Of a DNA stretch of 64,000 nt, positions 1-13,532 are shown one piece after another. The notes beneath the pieces were generated by a model. It searched no databases. It worked only from the letters and a program-made list of their open reading frames with translations, and was not told the DNA's origin. Both the position numbers and the translations under genes were made by a program. Every line of letters starts with the position of its first letter. The first letter of the stretch is position 1. The stretch covers positions 310,001-374,000 of the forward strand of contig JACVRA010000109.1 in NCBI GenBank assembly GCA_019828545.1. The letters are read 5' to 3'. Origin of the DNA: Paracamarosporium sp. OC-R06-R3 (lineage: Eukaryota; Ascomycota; Dothideomycetes; Pleosporales; Didymosphaeriaceae).

Positions 1-1
1 A

Positions 2-559
2 AAGTATGGCGAGTACGTTTTAAGAAAGGTAGACCTGATGCTAATCAACTATAGATATTTGGGTCTGAGTGAACGATTAATTTGGGCATCAATCCCAGCC
101 TGTGCGATAATCTATCATGGATCTTTGACAGAACTTGCGGCCAGCGTCACAGCTGAACCAACCGGGGAGCTGTTCTTTAACCAAGACGATTTTCGGCCCG
201 ACCAGAGCACCTCTAACTTAGCAAAAGCGTTGAAGGCTCAACTCATTTCACTATCACATGAAGTCGCGGTCACGATGGCCAAATTCGCCAAGGGCATAAT
301 GCTGCATTCTCGTAAAGCCTCTCTGGATCATATACGCGAATTTGTCGTCGTTGTCGTCGATGGCTGGAATATCCGCCTCGATGACCACTACGAGAGGACT
401 TCTATTGCAACTTCGTTCGCACTGGCACTTAACTCATTACAACATAGCCTTCAAGACGTTGTTACAGCCTTTATTACTGGTCTGGAACAAGGCCTATGCA
501 ACGTAGCTATTTACGAAGCTCGACGTTATACAAACTCCCGTCGTAGACGTACAACATGA
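2..559 (+). CDS. Partial open frame of unknown function, cut by the left edge
   Basis: The frame is open from the first bases of the window through codon 186 to a TGA at 557-559, so the true start may lie outside; the first ATG is at 38. From that ATG it would encode 173 residues. The composition is protein-like, with mixed hydrophobic and charged residues, an alternating helix-like stretch around HSRKASLDHIREF, a run of five valines, and an arginine-rich tail. I recognise no domain. No intron is needed. It could be the last exon of a gene to the left, or a chance open frame; its length and extension to the edge slightly favour the former. Nothing in the neighbourhood hints at a role. Confidence 0.35.
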   Translation, partial: KYGEYVLRKVDLMLINYRYLGLSERLIWASIPACAIIYHGSLTELAASVTAEPTGELFFNQDDFRPDQSTSNLAKALKAQLISLSHEVAVTMAKFAKGIMLHSRKASLDHIREFVVVVVDGWNIRLDDHYERTSIATSFALALNSLQHSLQDVVTAFITGLEQGLCNVAIYEARRYTNSRRRRTT

Positions 560-2300
560 GATACGGGCCGCTTAATATCAAATCTGGACAGGACGCCCTT
601 CATGTTTCGTGGTTTCGAACGTTCTTGTTTCTAATGCGACCAATAACAACCGGCACTCAATCTGTATTACGACTACGACATGAACCATCTATGCAGTATT
701 TTCTTTTCCCCTCCTTCTGCTTTAGAGATCTCTCACGGTAAGGGTTAATGTTCGTACAGTCATAAGATTCCTCGCGCAACCGCTAAGGGCAGGCAGGACA
801 GAGAATGCTCGGTCATTAACGAACGAGAGTGTGAAATTTCATCTAGTGTTCTGTTTATTAGTATATGTTACTAGAGCATAACATTTGAAGGGTATATTCC
901 CATCACGCGCGGAGTTAAGATCCGCATATCCAGGCGAATGTTCTCAGACGCATTCACAAACTTATAGCATGACATCGAAAAGTCCTTCCTGATTTCTATA
1001 TAAGTTAAGTTAAAGAAAATTTTCCTTGAAGACCATGAATCACCACAATGAAATGCAAACATGTATCCGCCATACCTCCCCTCGCGTCTCCATCATGTAA
1101 TCCAATTCCCACTACCTGTCAAATCATACGTTCTTTAACAATAGAACGGAGTTCTCCAAAACCATACATACACGAAATCTAATAACATCCTACTTCGCTG
1201 CAGGACTCTCGCAGTTCATGCAACACAGCACGTTACTATCGCACAACCCGGCCAGCGTACACACGATATCCACATCCATCAAGCCAAATACCTGCTGACC
1301 AAGCAAGTCTGAGCAACACGTTCAACCTACCTCTCCCAGAAGAACACAGTATTCATTCATTACGGATCCTAAAGCATTGGAGATATGAACACAACTCCCA
1401 CCACATCCTCACCACGCCGCCATTCCTCTCCTCTGGTTCTAACAAGGACCTACCACCATGCACGAACCATCTTCATCCACAGCTAGCCTACACCGTCTCA
1501 ACATCCTCCAGATCCCAATCCTCACCACCTTTCATTGGACTCACTGTCAGTACCACATGCATGTCCCAAACGACACGTTCAACGCAGCAAACACATCTCA
1601 AGAAAGACTCCCCGACCATCGCAGACACATCTTCGCACAGTTACCCACGCAAGCCTTTCCCACCGCCCAAGCCCAACCCACCGCACCTCCATCCATCGCA
1701 AAGCCCAAGCCCCAGCCCCAGCCCCTACTAGTCGCCGCCACGTTATCGGTTCCAGCAATGCCCAGCAAATAGCTCACAAACCACAAGATCGCATCACATG
1801 CCACTCATATCACACAACGCAAACTCATCACTTTCTTTTCCTTTACCAAGCCCAGAACAAGCCCCAAGACACCCTCCCAAGGCCTCTCCCACAAGCCAAG
1901 AGTCCAGTCCCATAGTCACAGCACCGAAGCCCAGGCTCGCCGCCCCACAGACCCGAATGTCGCCATCAGCGCTCTACTGACGTGCTCGCACTACCCCCCG
2001 CACACAACGCATCACTTTACCAGATTGGCACACACGGACCCAAGTCTTAGACGTAGAAAGCGCTTTTGCTAGCTTACCATGGGGGGTGCACGGGGGTGCC
2101 GCGTCCCCGCATGGCGATCCTCTAATGCAGGAACCTTATCTAGACGTCCATCCGACACGTCAAGCCAATGCTTCCAAGAGACGTACTTCATGTGCCAAGG
2201 CTATCGTGGAAAAAAAGAAATCAAAAGTCATGCCATCATTTCGTACGCATCGCCCACACACCTTTTACATAACCAGAGTGCTTAACAGACAATCAAACGC
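560..2300. other. Intergenic stretch with a G-poor, C/A-rich block
   Basis: No gene recognised. From about 1200 to 2000 the plus strand is rich in C and A and strikingly poor in G, with runs such as CCCAAGCCCCAGCCCCAGCC around 1690-1725. Several overlapping open frames here translate into low-complexity Pro/Thr/Ser/Gln peptides and look like composition artefacts. The last 300 bases are probably the 3' UTR of the ATP sulfurylase gene, which ends at 2301 on the minus strand. Confidence 0.5.
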
Positions 2301-5152
<2,852 letters not shown>

Positions 5153-6102
5153 TCATGCATCGACAGTCACGTTCTGCAACTTCTGTACCAACTCCTCGGC
5201 CTCTTGTTGCTGTTGTTGCTGCGCCAAAAACTGGGCATATCTTGACTGAGGGTTGTGGATTCCACATTCGGTCTTGTTCTTCCCCTTCCACCGACCAGCG
5301 CGCTCATCTTCACCTGCGGCGACGGGTTGCGTCGAGTGCCAGTCACCAACGCTCTTATATCCACGGTCGAGGAGGTCATTGTAGGGAACCTTGTTCGCGT
5401 CGACGTACTCCTTTACTTGGGCAAAGGACCAGTTGGCGAGAGGGTTGATCTTGATAACACCACTTTCGGTGACTTCAATGATGTCGAGATCCCCACGCTT
5501 GCCACCTTGACTCTTTCGTCGTCCAGTGAGGAGAGCCTTGACGTTGAGCTCAGCATTGGCCCGGGCAGATGGCTCGACCTTAGCAACGTAGTCGTACTTC
5601 TCATCGTCTACCTCCCAGAACTTCTGGCCATACTTGGCTTCGAAATCTTGAGCCGTATTGCATCCACGGGGCTTGTAGACGTGAATGTTGGTACCGTAAC
5701 GTTCCCGAACCCGCTCAACAAGGTCGAGAGTCTCCTGGAAATGGTAAAGGGTGTCAAAGAAGATGAGGTCGATGTTGGACTTCAAAGGGCCATCCAGCTT
5801 GGAAAGCATATCCACGGTGACTAAGCCGGTCAGGCCAAATGCCGTGGACTGGTAAAGACCAGGCAAGGAAGTGATGCACCAGCGGAGGATATCTAAATGC
5901 ACATTAGAACCGGCCAGATCATAGCTACATGCGAGTACTACGAACCTTGGGGCTCAAGCTGTGCTAGCTGGTGGTTGAGGAACTTAAGGTGAGCCTTGGA
6001 GAAGACAATGTCCGGCAAACTTTCGTGGCTCGACTCGCCGGATGCATAACCAGACTCATCGTCACGGATCATAGTGGCTTCCTCGTAGTATAGCGACGAC
6101 AT
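5153..6102 (-). CDS. MET16: Phosphoadenylyl-sulfate (PAPS) reductase
   Basis: Reduces PAPS to sulfite using thioredoxin, two steps after ATP sulfurylase. Two exons, 6102-5946 and 5892-5153, give 298 aa; the intron is 53 nt and its removal restores the fungal reading EPQDILRWCI. The PP-loop-type nucleotide-binding motif STAFGLTGLV is at about residues 68-77. The C-terminal catalytic signature KTECGIH places the redox cysteine at about residue 262, preceded by the sulfonucleotide-binding stretch around DWHSTQPVA. A glutamine run (QQQQQQ) follows the catalytic motif near the C-terminus. It is co-oriented with, and 736 bp upstream of, the ATP sulfurylase gene; together they supply two of the four enzymes from sulfate to sulfide. 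The Aspergillus name is sA. Confidence 0.95.
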
Positions 6103-7391
6103 GGTTCAAAGGGTGCGGAACGATGGCTACGACGGCTCCACGGGTGAGGGTATCAAGTGGATATTTGAAGTGCTCCTGAACCTTTACGGAGGTTTATAGG
6201 ACCGGGGGAAAGTGCAAGGCAGGTAGCAACTAAGCACAGTGGTTGGGAAGAAAGAGCAAAGAAGCAATTGCGCAAGAGAATACATTTCGGCTCCGTCATC
6301 GGCTTTCGTACATATACAAGGTCGCGAAGGTCTCATAGTCGAGAAGTATGGCGCAATCCGCGCTAACCGTTGTAGTAGAAAAATTCTTCGGGACAAAGAT
6401 CGGGGGTCCGCCCAATGAAACGGCAATGGTGCAATCGAGGCTTCGAAATCAGACTATCTTTCCCTATGTTTCCGCGGCTCTTGCGTTGTGGCTTGCTAAG
6501 CCGACGGTGTGTTGATTTTGTCATTGGAGGCGAATGACACCTGGGGAACGTCGAACACCATGCGACCATCTTGAACCCGCATCCCACATAAACAGAAATG
6601 ATGAACAAGCACAGCACACGGAGGTGAGGCGAATATTCCAATCGTCTTGAACAGCGTCCCTGTTCTGCTGTGTACGGGCCTGGTCCTGCCTAGTTCAGGC
6701 GAGTACGGCAAGCGACTTCAAGGGACGTCTAACCGCCAGGCGCGACGGGCATCGAGGCATGCATGCCAGCCCAAGTGGTATCCCGCTTATCCGCGAACAT
6801 TTACATACACAGGTTGCAATGGTGTTGTGAAGGGTATGCGCAAGGCGATCCCCAAAGTGCGATCGCTCATCATCATTCGATTACGGGACGCCTCGGCCCG
6901 CTAACATATCTCTTTATAAGCCGCGAGCGTGCCAGTCTTCGACATAGCCCCCTCGGAAATGCGTTCGGCTCGTCGTCCGATGGAGAGGTATCGGCCGGTG
7001 GCTGGTGTTGTTCAGAGGTGGGCCGTGCTCCAAGAACGGAAGTATCCATGGCCGCATTACGTCAGCGGCAACTAGCCCAGTCCGGACAACTTCATACGAT
7101 ACTGTATTCATCGCAGCTATCCAGGTATTGGATATAGAACCCACTACAGAGTCTTCTGGATGTACACAATCGCCCTTTACTGCCATCCCAACTCTCATGG
7201 GCATAAAACCCCAGGACAACCTTCCTAAATTAATAACAAAAAACCTTACCAGAGTCTTCTGGAAGGAAAGATAACTTTGCTCCCATCCAGAGGCCGGTGC
7301 GCCCCGTTTCCTTGGCGAAACCTCAACCTCTCGACCAAGAGCATTGTTGCAAACACAGTTGTCCATGTGAAGAAACCGTTCCTTTCAGCCA
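6103..7391. other. Intergenic region, no gene recognised
   Basis: About 1.3 kb that holds the PAPS reductase promoter and the 3' flank of the next minus-strand gene. The longest minus frame (6914-7366) has no recognisable domain and is probably chance. Nothing else supported. Confidence 0.5.
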
Positions 7392-9459
7392 TTAAAATGC
7401 TTGCTCGGCCATTTGTACCATAGCTTCCCTATCCTGCTTGTTCAAAGTGTTTGCTTTCGCCTGCTCTTTCCATTTCTCCAGCTGTTCATATTCCTCGTTG
7501 CCCAAACTCGTCTTGAGCTGCTTGAGTAGCTTTGGTGCGAACTTTCCCGTGGCATAGACCATGCCTGGGTGATTTTTGGCAAAAAGAATGACTATCAAGC
7601 TGAGGAACATTAATGGCGAATCAGTTTTTGGCTTCTGCATCCGCCGAATCATATCTTGAATCGATGCCTTCTTGGCTTCTTCTGTGGCATCCGGGTCAAC
7701 CTGTGATAGACCTTGCTTTTTGCTGAACTTGTCTAGCGTTGACAGCGTGCCAGGGAGATCGGCTTTGCTTGTCTTCAGTGTGGCCTCGAACTTGCTGACA
7801 TTCTTTCGTGTCCGTCTGCTGCACACCAACCCTTGTGAACGCGCTTTTGAGATCATGTCCAGCAGGAGGTCCTTTCGCAGATAGCCTGATAGTAGTTCTG
7901 TGAGTTGCTCATGTAGTTTCGCGTCATCAATAGTCTTCAGACCCTCCTGGTAATTGTACACTCGTAAGGACACCTTCTCTATCCAAAATGTCGAGAAATC
8001 ATTCTCGTTCTTTGCTTCCAACTCGGATATACTGTTTGAAAATTGTTCCGCAACAGCAGTTTCGACATCCTTTTGCTGTGCAACGGCGCGTAAAAGGTTT
8101 TCGCTATCTGGAACCGAGGCTATCATCTCTTCCATTTGAAATTTAGGGTCTTTCTCTGTATTTTCCTTGAGCGACTCCCACTGGCGATTCGCTTGAGCTT
8201 TCGCAATATCAAACAGTGCCTGTTGCTGACTGTCGTATGTTCGACCACTTAGAATGTAGTTACCCGTTCGGCGAATCGGTTTGCCATCATCTGATACTGC
8301 GGAAAGGATCTTTTGAGCTACGTTTTCCCGCAGGTCATTCTCAATTTCGCGAGGGATCTCAGATGGTAGAACACTCTATGCTACAGTCAGCACAGTCTCA
8401 TTTCATTCCGCTCTGCATTGCGTTTTAACTTATTCACGCTGATCCATAATACTTACCTTCAAGTCAAGGTATCCCTGGTCACCGAACTTTCGCCTAGCAT
8501 CACTAATAAAACCGGAAAGCCTTTCTGTAGAGACTGCGAAATTACCAGTGATAGCAATTGATGGAAACCCTGAAAGATGCTCTTCTAAGATTTCAGGAGA
8601 TGGATATAGCTCTCTGAAAGATCGATAGAAGTCCTCTAGGCGAATACATAGATTCTTTCCTGATCGTAACCCAGCGATGAGCTCATCTCGTTGGCTCAAA
8701 ATAGATGTTCTGGGCGTGCAGCAAATCACACCGGCCTTCTCTTCAATATGAAATTGTGATACAACAGCGGGCTCATTGGAGGCTAAATCTTGTACTTGTT
8801 CAAGACATTGCCGTATAAGCCATGTTGGCGGCATCCCTGGGAGTGACTGCGACCTCAACTCAGTTGTTCTGAAAGTTGTCAGCCTAAGTTAATGAACGAA
8901 CGAATGTCACAGCATACTTGACATTATCTAGTCCTTCTTTGAGCTTCTGACTAACGTCGTTGGATAACGCAAGCAAGTATGTTTTGCCAAGCAAGTAATC
9001 GTCGGTATCATTTACGAGACTACTTCTGATATCAGGGATTTCGAGAATGCTTTCAAGACTCTCCCGATGAAGATTGTGTGACTGCATGAAATCCGCCTTC
9101 GAAACTAGTTCCTTAACTAGCATATCACTCAATGACTTCACGATCGTATCTCTCTTTTCTTTCGGAACGATGCTGTTTCCATGTCGGCTTAGTAAAGCCA
9201 TAGCGGGATTTGTTCGGACTAGCTGTAACACGACATTGGCGTCAATGTTGAGTTCCTTGCTAGCAGTGGATAGAGAAATTTCAACAGCGCCTGCAGTCAC
9301 AAGACGGTAGAATCTTTGGTGTAGAGCACGCGCTGTTATGAAACCGTCCTCACTGATGTTTTTAACCAGTAAAGGAAGTTCTTCAGACTGTACTGATCCA
9401 AGCTGCTTTTCTGGAGGGAGTAACCGGTAAATCTCCAGTATATCGTCCTGAGAGAACAT
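7392..9459 (-). CDS. UFL1-like protein (E3 UFM1-protein ligase family)
   Basis: Three exons, 9459-8918, 8868-8457 and 8375-7392, give 645 aa with introns of 49 and 81 nt. Three blocks resemble animal UFL1 as I remember it. An N-terminal winged-helix-like stretch (residues ~55-90, VEISLSTASKELNIDAN) aligns with VNIVDLQQVINVDL. A central helix (RVYNYQEGLKTI) aligns with NIRLFEKGMKF. The near-C-terminal block (LIVILFAKNHPGMVYATGKF) aligns with LLFQ..HTMLHAPGRC and is followed by similar helices. Human UFL1 is about 794 aa; this copy lacks the long charged disordered middle, which explains its shorter length. UFL1 transfers the ubiquitin-like UFM1 to ribosomal and ER proteins together with DDRGK1. 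Whether UFM1 itself exists in this organism cannot be seen here. The family assignment rests on remembered alignment only. Confidence 0.68.
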
Positions 9460-9847
9460 CTTGGGTGCTGGTTGGTGTGCGATGCGAGGAAGACCGGAAA
9501 GTGTTGAAAAGGTTCAGTTGGGCGACAATGGCAAAAGTCGTGTGGGCGCCGTTTGACACGGGTTTGGCAAAGGTCGGCTAAGAAAGGGCAGCCGATTAGC
9601 CGTAGTAACTGGTCATGGAAAAAGTCTCGAAGCTCGCTTTTGTTTCCATTTCGCCTCTAATCAAGATCAACGTAGTGTTGTTGCTGGTTCGGGTGCAGTC
9701 CAAGAAAGTGCAACCGAGAGCATCGCCGCCCCACTCCGAAAGAGCTTACGGGAACTAGGATTCGGAGCAGGTTTTGCTTCACATCCGCATCTCAACTTCT
9801 ACGCATTTGCCGTTCTCGAGCAATTGGAGCCAACCACCATCGCCAAC
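9460..9847. promoter_or_regulatory. Shared divergent promoter region
   Basis: Only 388 bp separate the start codons of the UFL1-like gene (leftward) and the Mrp2 gene (rightward), so both promoters must lie here. No specific site was identified. Confidence 0.5.
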
Positions 9848-10301
9848 ATGTCCCAGTTTCGCTCGAAAACGCTCGACATCGGCTGCTTTGCCAAGATCCG
9901 GAATATTCGCGACCACACGAAGCGCAAGGTCTATGCAGAGAATGAGCCTGAGCGGTATGTGTCCCCTAGCCATTGCATCGCGAAGCTATCGCCGCTGACC
10001 GCGAACGCCTTATAGACAAGCGCTCCGATATATAATTCGAAACACGACATTCCCGCAACGTGTGCGCGCCCAGGCACAGCTCCAGCTCTCCCAGATGCAT
10101 TGCTACACGAGGTTCACGCAGATCAAGAACAGGTGTATAATGGGAGGCAAGGGCAGAGGTGTCTTCAGCGACTTCAGGATGGGTCGAGTACGCTAGCCTG
10201 CAAGTGAATTGAAAGAGGCACCAGCTGACAAGCAACAGTACCAATTCCGAATTAACGCGCTCGCTGGAAACATCCCTGGTGTGAAGAAGGCAAGCTGGTA
10301 G
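9848..10301 (+). CDS. MRP2: Mitochondrial small-subunit ribosomal protein uS14m (Mrp2)
   Basis: Component of the mitochondrial ribosomal small-subunit head. Exons 9848-9954, 10016-10187 and 10239-10301 total 114 codons (113 aa), very close to yeast Mrp2 (115 aa). The uS14 signature region reads CYTRFTQIKNRCIMGGKGRG and is followed by FSDFRMGRYQFR and a C-terminal GNIPGVKKASW, as expected for the family. The ATG at 9848 gives MSQFRSKTLDIGCF and is the only in-frame ATG that suits the family. Introns are 61 and 51 nt. Mitochondrial uS14 usually lacks the zinc-binding cysteines of the bacterial C+ form, and that holds here. Confidence 0.92.
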
Positions 10302-10682
10302 TGGAATGTGGAAGACATTGCTTCATTGTTAGTGTTGGCAGGATATGTGTATATTAGCAAGATATGCTGGCATTGGGTGGCGTTCAAGGGTGTAAATACA
10401 GCATTGTAGCAATATGGACCGCTCTCCAAGCGCTGTTATGGGATACTGCGCCCAACACGCAAACGCACCTTCTCTTTCTGTCGGCCACCACCACAGGTCA
10501 CCCGAATCTACACTTCTGCTTCTCTCACTCACACTCAAATACTTGCAAACAGACGCGTCGTGGCAAACGGACGTCAAGATACATAAGCCTACAGTCGTGC
10601 TGTTACTTCACCTTCCGCAACCGCTACCAGCGTAAAGATCGGAACATCCAACAAGGAGTGCAGACTGCAGCTCACCGCCAGC
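10302..10682. other. Short intergenic region
   Basis: 381 bp between Mrp2 and the Arb2-domain gene, both rightward. It must contain the 3' end of one and the promoter of the other. No element identified. Confidence 0.5.
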
Positions 10683-12676
10683 ATGTTTCGCCGACAGGAG
10701 AACACCCTCGACCCTGATGCGAAGTATCCTGTGAGTTGTCCCGGGCTATGGGATGCGCAACAGACAGACTGACCGCGCACCAACTGTTAGGCCGACATCA
10801 AGGAGCTTGGGTACTTCATTGATCAGAATGGTTGTATTCGCAGGATCGACGCTCCAGAGCTCTTCTTCGACTTTTTCTATACGAACAATGACCGCCACAA
10901 TGAGGTCCGAGGGGAGGCCATGCGAGGTAAGTATAGCGACACAGCGTGTGTAGGTGTACACTGACGATCTGTATAGTTTGCCAACGTCGAGAAGTCATGA
11001 ACCGTCTGGCTGCACTGGGCCTCCATGAACTTTATCTGCCCACCCTCTCTAACAGCAAGCCTGACGGACCGCACGTTCCTATCCTTGCACCCACCGCCGA
11101 AGTGTTGAAGAAACGTAAGCGCGTCATCGTCATCATCAACGATGATACCTACCAGGACCTTGGAATCCTTGCGTATCGTGAGCTACAGCGCGAAGGTGGT
11201 GTGAACGGTGGTACCGTGGTTAACTTCGCCAAAGAGCTCGTTAGCCGTACACGGATGAACGCGGATCCGGGCATCCAAGAAAAGCTCGCTAGAGATGCTG
11301 TACAGCTTGAGAAGGCCGAGGACATTCCCGGACTGATCGTTCTCAATACGGGTCAGCTTCTTTATTCACACAAGTTCAACAAGGCGCTTTCAATGCGCAG
11401 CTGGACCGCCCTACCGCGAAAGTCCATCACCCACGACTCCATACAGATCGACGAAACTGAGAACCGCATTGAAGGTCACAGAACGCCAGCAGAGCATATC
11501 AGGACCGTCTTCGATACAGTGATCAAGAACCCCAACTTTGTTTCGCCAGAGGCGGAGGTGTACGTGGTGGCGATTGAGAACGGTGTAGAGAATCTTCTCG
11601 ATGTCTTACATCAAGACTGTAAGTACGTCTCCTCCAATATGAAATCTATAGTAACATTCCGGTAGTCTACGAGTATGCCGAACGCATCACAGCTCTGGCT
11701 ATTGTACAGTCGTCCGTTGGTGGTCATCAGATACATAACCCCGACATGCAAGATCTCCTCCATACGCGCGCTAGACACTGGGAGACTTCGCAATACGGGA
11801 GCTCCAACCCTAGTCAGTGCCACGCACTCCCACCAAAATACGTTTCCAAAGGGGTTCAACTCGAGCCTGGTCATGAAACATCCATCGACTGGCTAGCAAC
11901 CGCCGACGGAGGAGTCGGTCATCGCGCAGATACTCCATTCGCAAACTTACCTAAAGCAAAGGCAGCGCCAATAGCCACGCAAAAGACCGCATCTGAAGAT
12001 AGTTTCCAAGATATCACGCCAATCTGTCCAACTTTTGGTGGTGGAGATAGCTGGATAGGTGAATGCGTGTTCACACAGCCTATCGTGCAACAGGCCGTTT
12101 TAAGTTTCTTCGAAGACGTAGCACGAGGTGAATTGCTCCTGGGTGTACAACACAAACGATCAACGTGCTGATTATGCTCTAGATCCTAAGGGCTTCTGCA
12201 ATCCTGACTTCAGGCTCGATGTCCCTAAACCTTCACCAGAAAACCCCGCCACAGTATTCGCTGACTCCAGCTTCGATGTACTCCCGGAAGACATGCTCAA
12301 TCCAGAGAAGAAAGCTATCATCGCCGCGCAAGAGGAACTAAGCCAGCTGAAGGCCGCCTTCCTCGCGACTCCACAGGGCAACCCTGCACTTACTCCTGGT
12401 CTACTACGCCTCCAGAATCGCATCAAGAAGAAGGACGCTGAGCTCAAGGATTTGGAGGAGAAGGCGCTTGCTACGGGTGCATTGGGTGCGGGTGCTGCGC
12501 AAGATTTACGGGACACGTGGGAGCACAAGACAAGTGGGGAGAAGTGGACGGAGAAGAAGCCTGGTCAACCGATAATGTTTGCGGGCGTGCAAGCGGATAG
12601 CAACGTGGTTGCAAGCGCTGGATGTTTGACTACGGTGGAGGAGGAGCTCTCGAAGTTAGAGCATGAGGACGAGTAA
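10683..12676 (+). CDS. Arb2-domain-containing protein
   Basis: Five exons, 10683-10730, 10791-10926, 10977-11618, 11666-12127 and 12183-12676, give 593 aa. The last intron (12128-12182) is supported because it removes an in-frame stop and ends with a GCTGAT branch site followed by CTCTAG. The N-terminal half matches the Arb2 domain: an opening KELGYFIDQNGCIRRID, then PTAEVLKKRKRVIVIIND, an alpha/beta-hydrolase-like core with GVNGGTVVNFAKELV, and a conserved NGVENLL stretch. Fission yeast Arb2 is an Argonaute-binding chaperone subunit needed for RNAi heterochromatin, and the same fold is fused to the C-terminus of Hda1-class deacetylases; most filamentous-fungal stand-alone members are uncharacterised. 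The C-terminal ~160 residues are charged and coiled-coil-like (KKKDAELKDLEEKA) and appear outside the domain. Role here is inferred. Confidence 0.85.
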
Positions 12677-13009
12677 AGGATGGAGACCCGGATGCACACT
12701 ACAACAGATCACTTGATGCATCATCTTCACAAGACGTAACCTAAGGGCATACCACGAAGCCACACAAGGACAAGCATATACTTAGATCTTGCGAGCGACC
12801 GCGGTATGTCTTCACGTTGGGATGGTACGAGTTATCCAGCATGTTTCGTGCGTAGAAACTACTTTTCCGTATTCCAAGGCAACGATATATCTGCCATGAC
12901 CAATCGATTTTCCATCCCTAAGATATCCGCAAAATGGGGAATATGCCATGAACGCCTGCTAATGCATGCCAACCGCCTTCGCGTCCATCTCCGTGTCCGT
13001 ACCTAGACT
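12677..13009. other. Convergent intergenic region
   Basis: The Arb2-domain gene and the PDCD5 gene converge here, so the 333 bp must contain both 3' ends. No terminator signal stands out. Confidence 0.5.
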
Positions 13010-13532
13010 TCAAACATCCTTGAGCAAATCATCCAGATCATCGTCATCCCAGCCGCCGCCACCCCTCCGGTTCACCACAATCTTGCTCTCCTCCTTCTCC
13101 TGCTGCTCCGCCACCGCACCCAGCAACTCCTTCAGCTGCTCCTCGGTCACCTTGGCGCGCAGCTGGCCCGTCCGCGCGAGCATAATGAGGCGGTTCTCGA
13201 CGTCGGTTGCGCGGGACTCTTTGACGAGGCGGATGCGGCCGAGGCGGTCGGCGGCATCGGGCGTGAGGATTTGCGTGAGGATCGAGTTGCGCTGGTCGGC
13301 TTCGCGTTGCCTGTGATTGCATCTCTGTTAGGACATTTGTATGTATCGTGCAGGAGGGTGGGGTGTACCTTTGCGCGTCTTGATCGGAGCCTTCCCCTCC
13401 GTTTCCTCCTCCTCCGCCGCCGCCCTGCTCGCGCAGTTGTTGGAGACGCGCGCGGCGGATCTGCGCTTGTTAGCGATGGATGTGTGCTTTGGGTGAAGTC
13501 GTAGGTACCTGTTCGAGGTCGTCGTCGGCCAT
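13010..13532 (-). CDS. PDCD5/TFAR19-family protein
   Basis: Three exons, 13532-13509, 13460-13369 and 13310-13010, give 138 aa. The start MADDDLEQIRRARLQQL is diagnostic of the PDCD5 (TFAR19) family, which is conserved from archaea to humans and includes yeast Ymr074c. A glycine-rich insert (a run of seven Gly) follows the first helix, then the core triple-helix region RNSILTQILTPDAADRLGRI and VENRLIMLARTGQLRAKVTE, and the acidic tail GWDDDDLDDLLKDV. Archaeal and human members bind DNA or act in apoptosis and chaperonin regulation; the fungal function is poorly known. The first exon holds only eight codons. It converges with the Arb2-domain gene. Confidence 0.93.

Noticed and set aside
1458..1980. 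Overlapping Pro/Thr/Ser-rich open frames
   Set aside because: Explained by the G-poor composition of the block, which removes most stop codons; no domain or splice logic.
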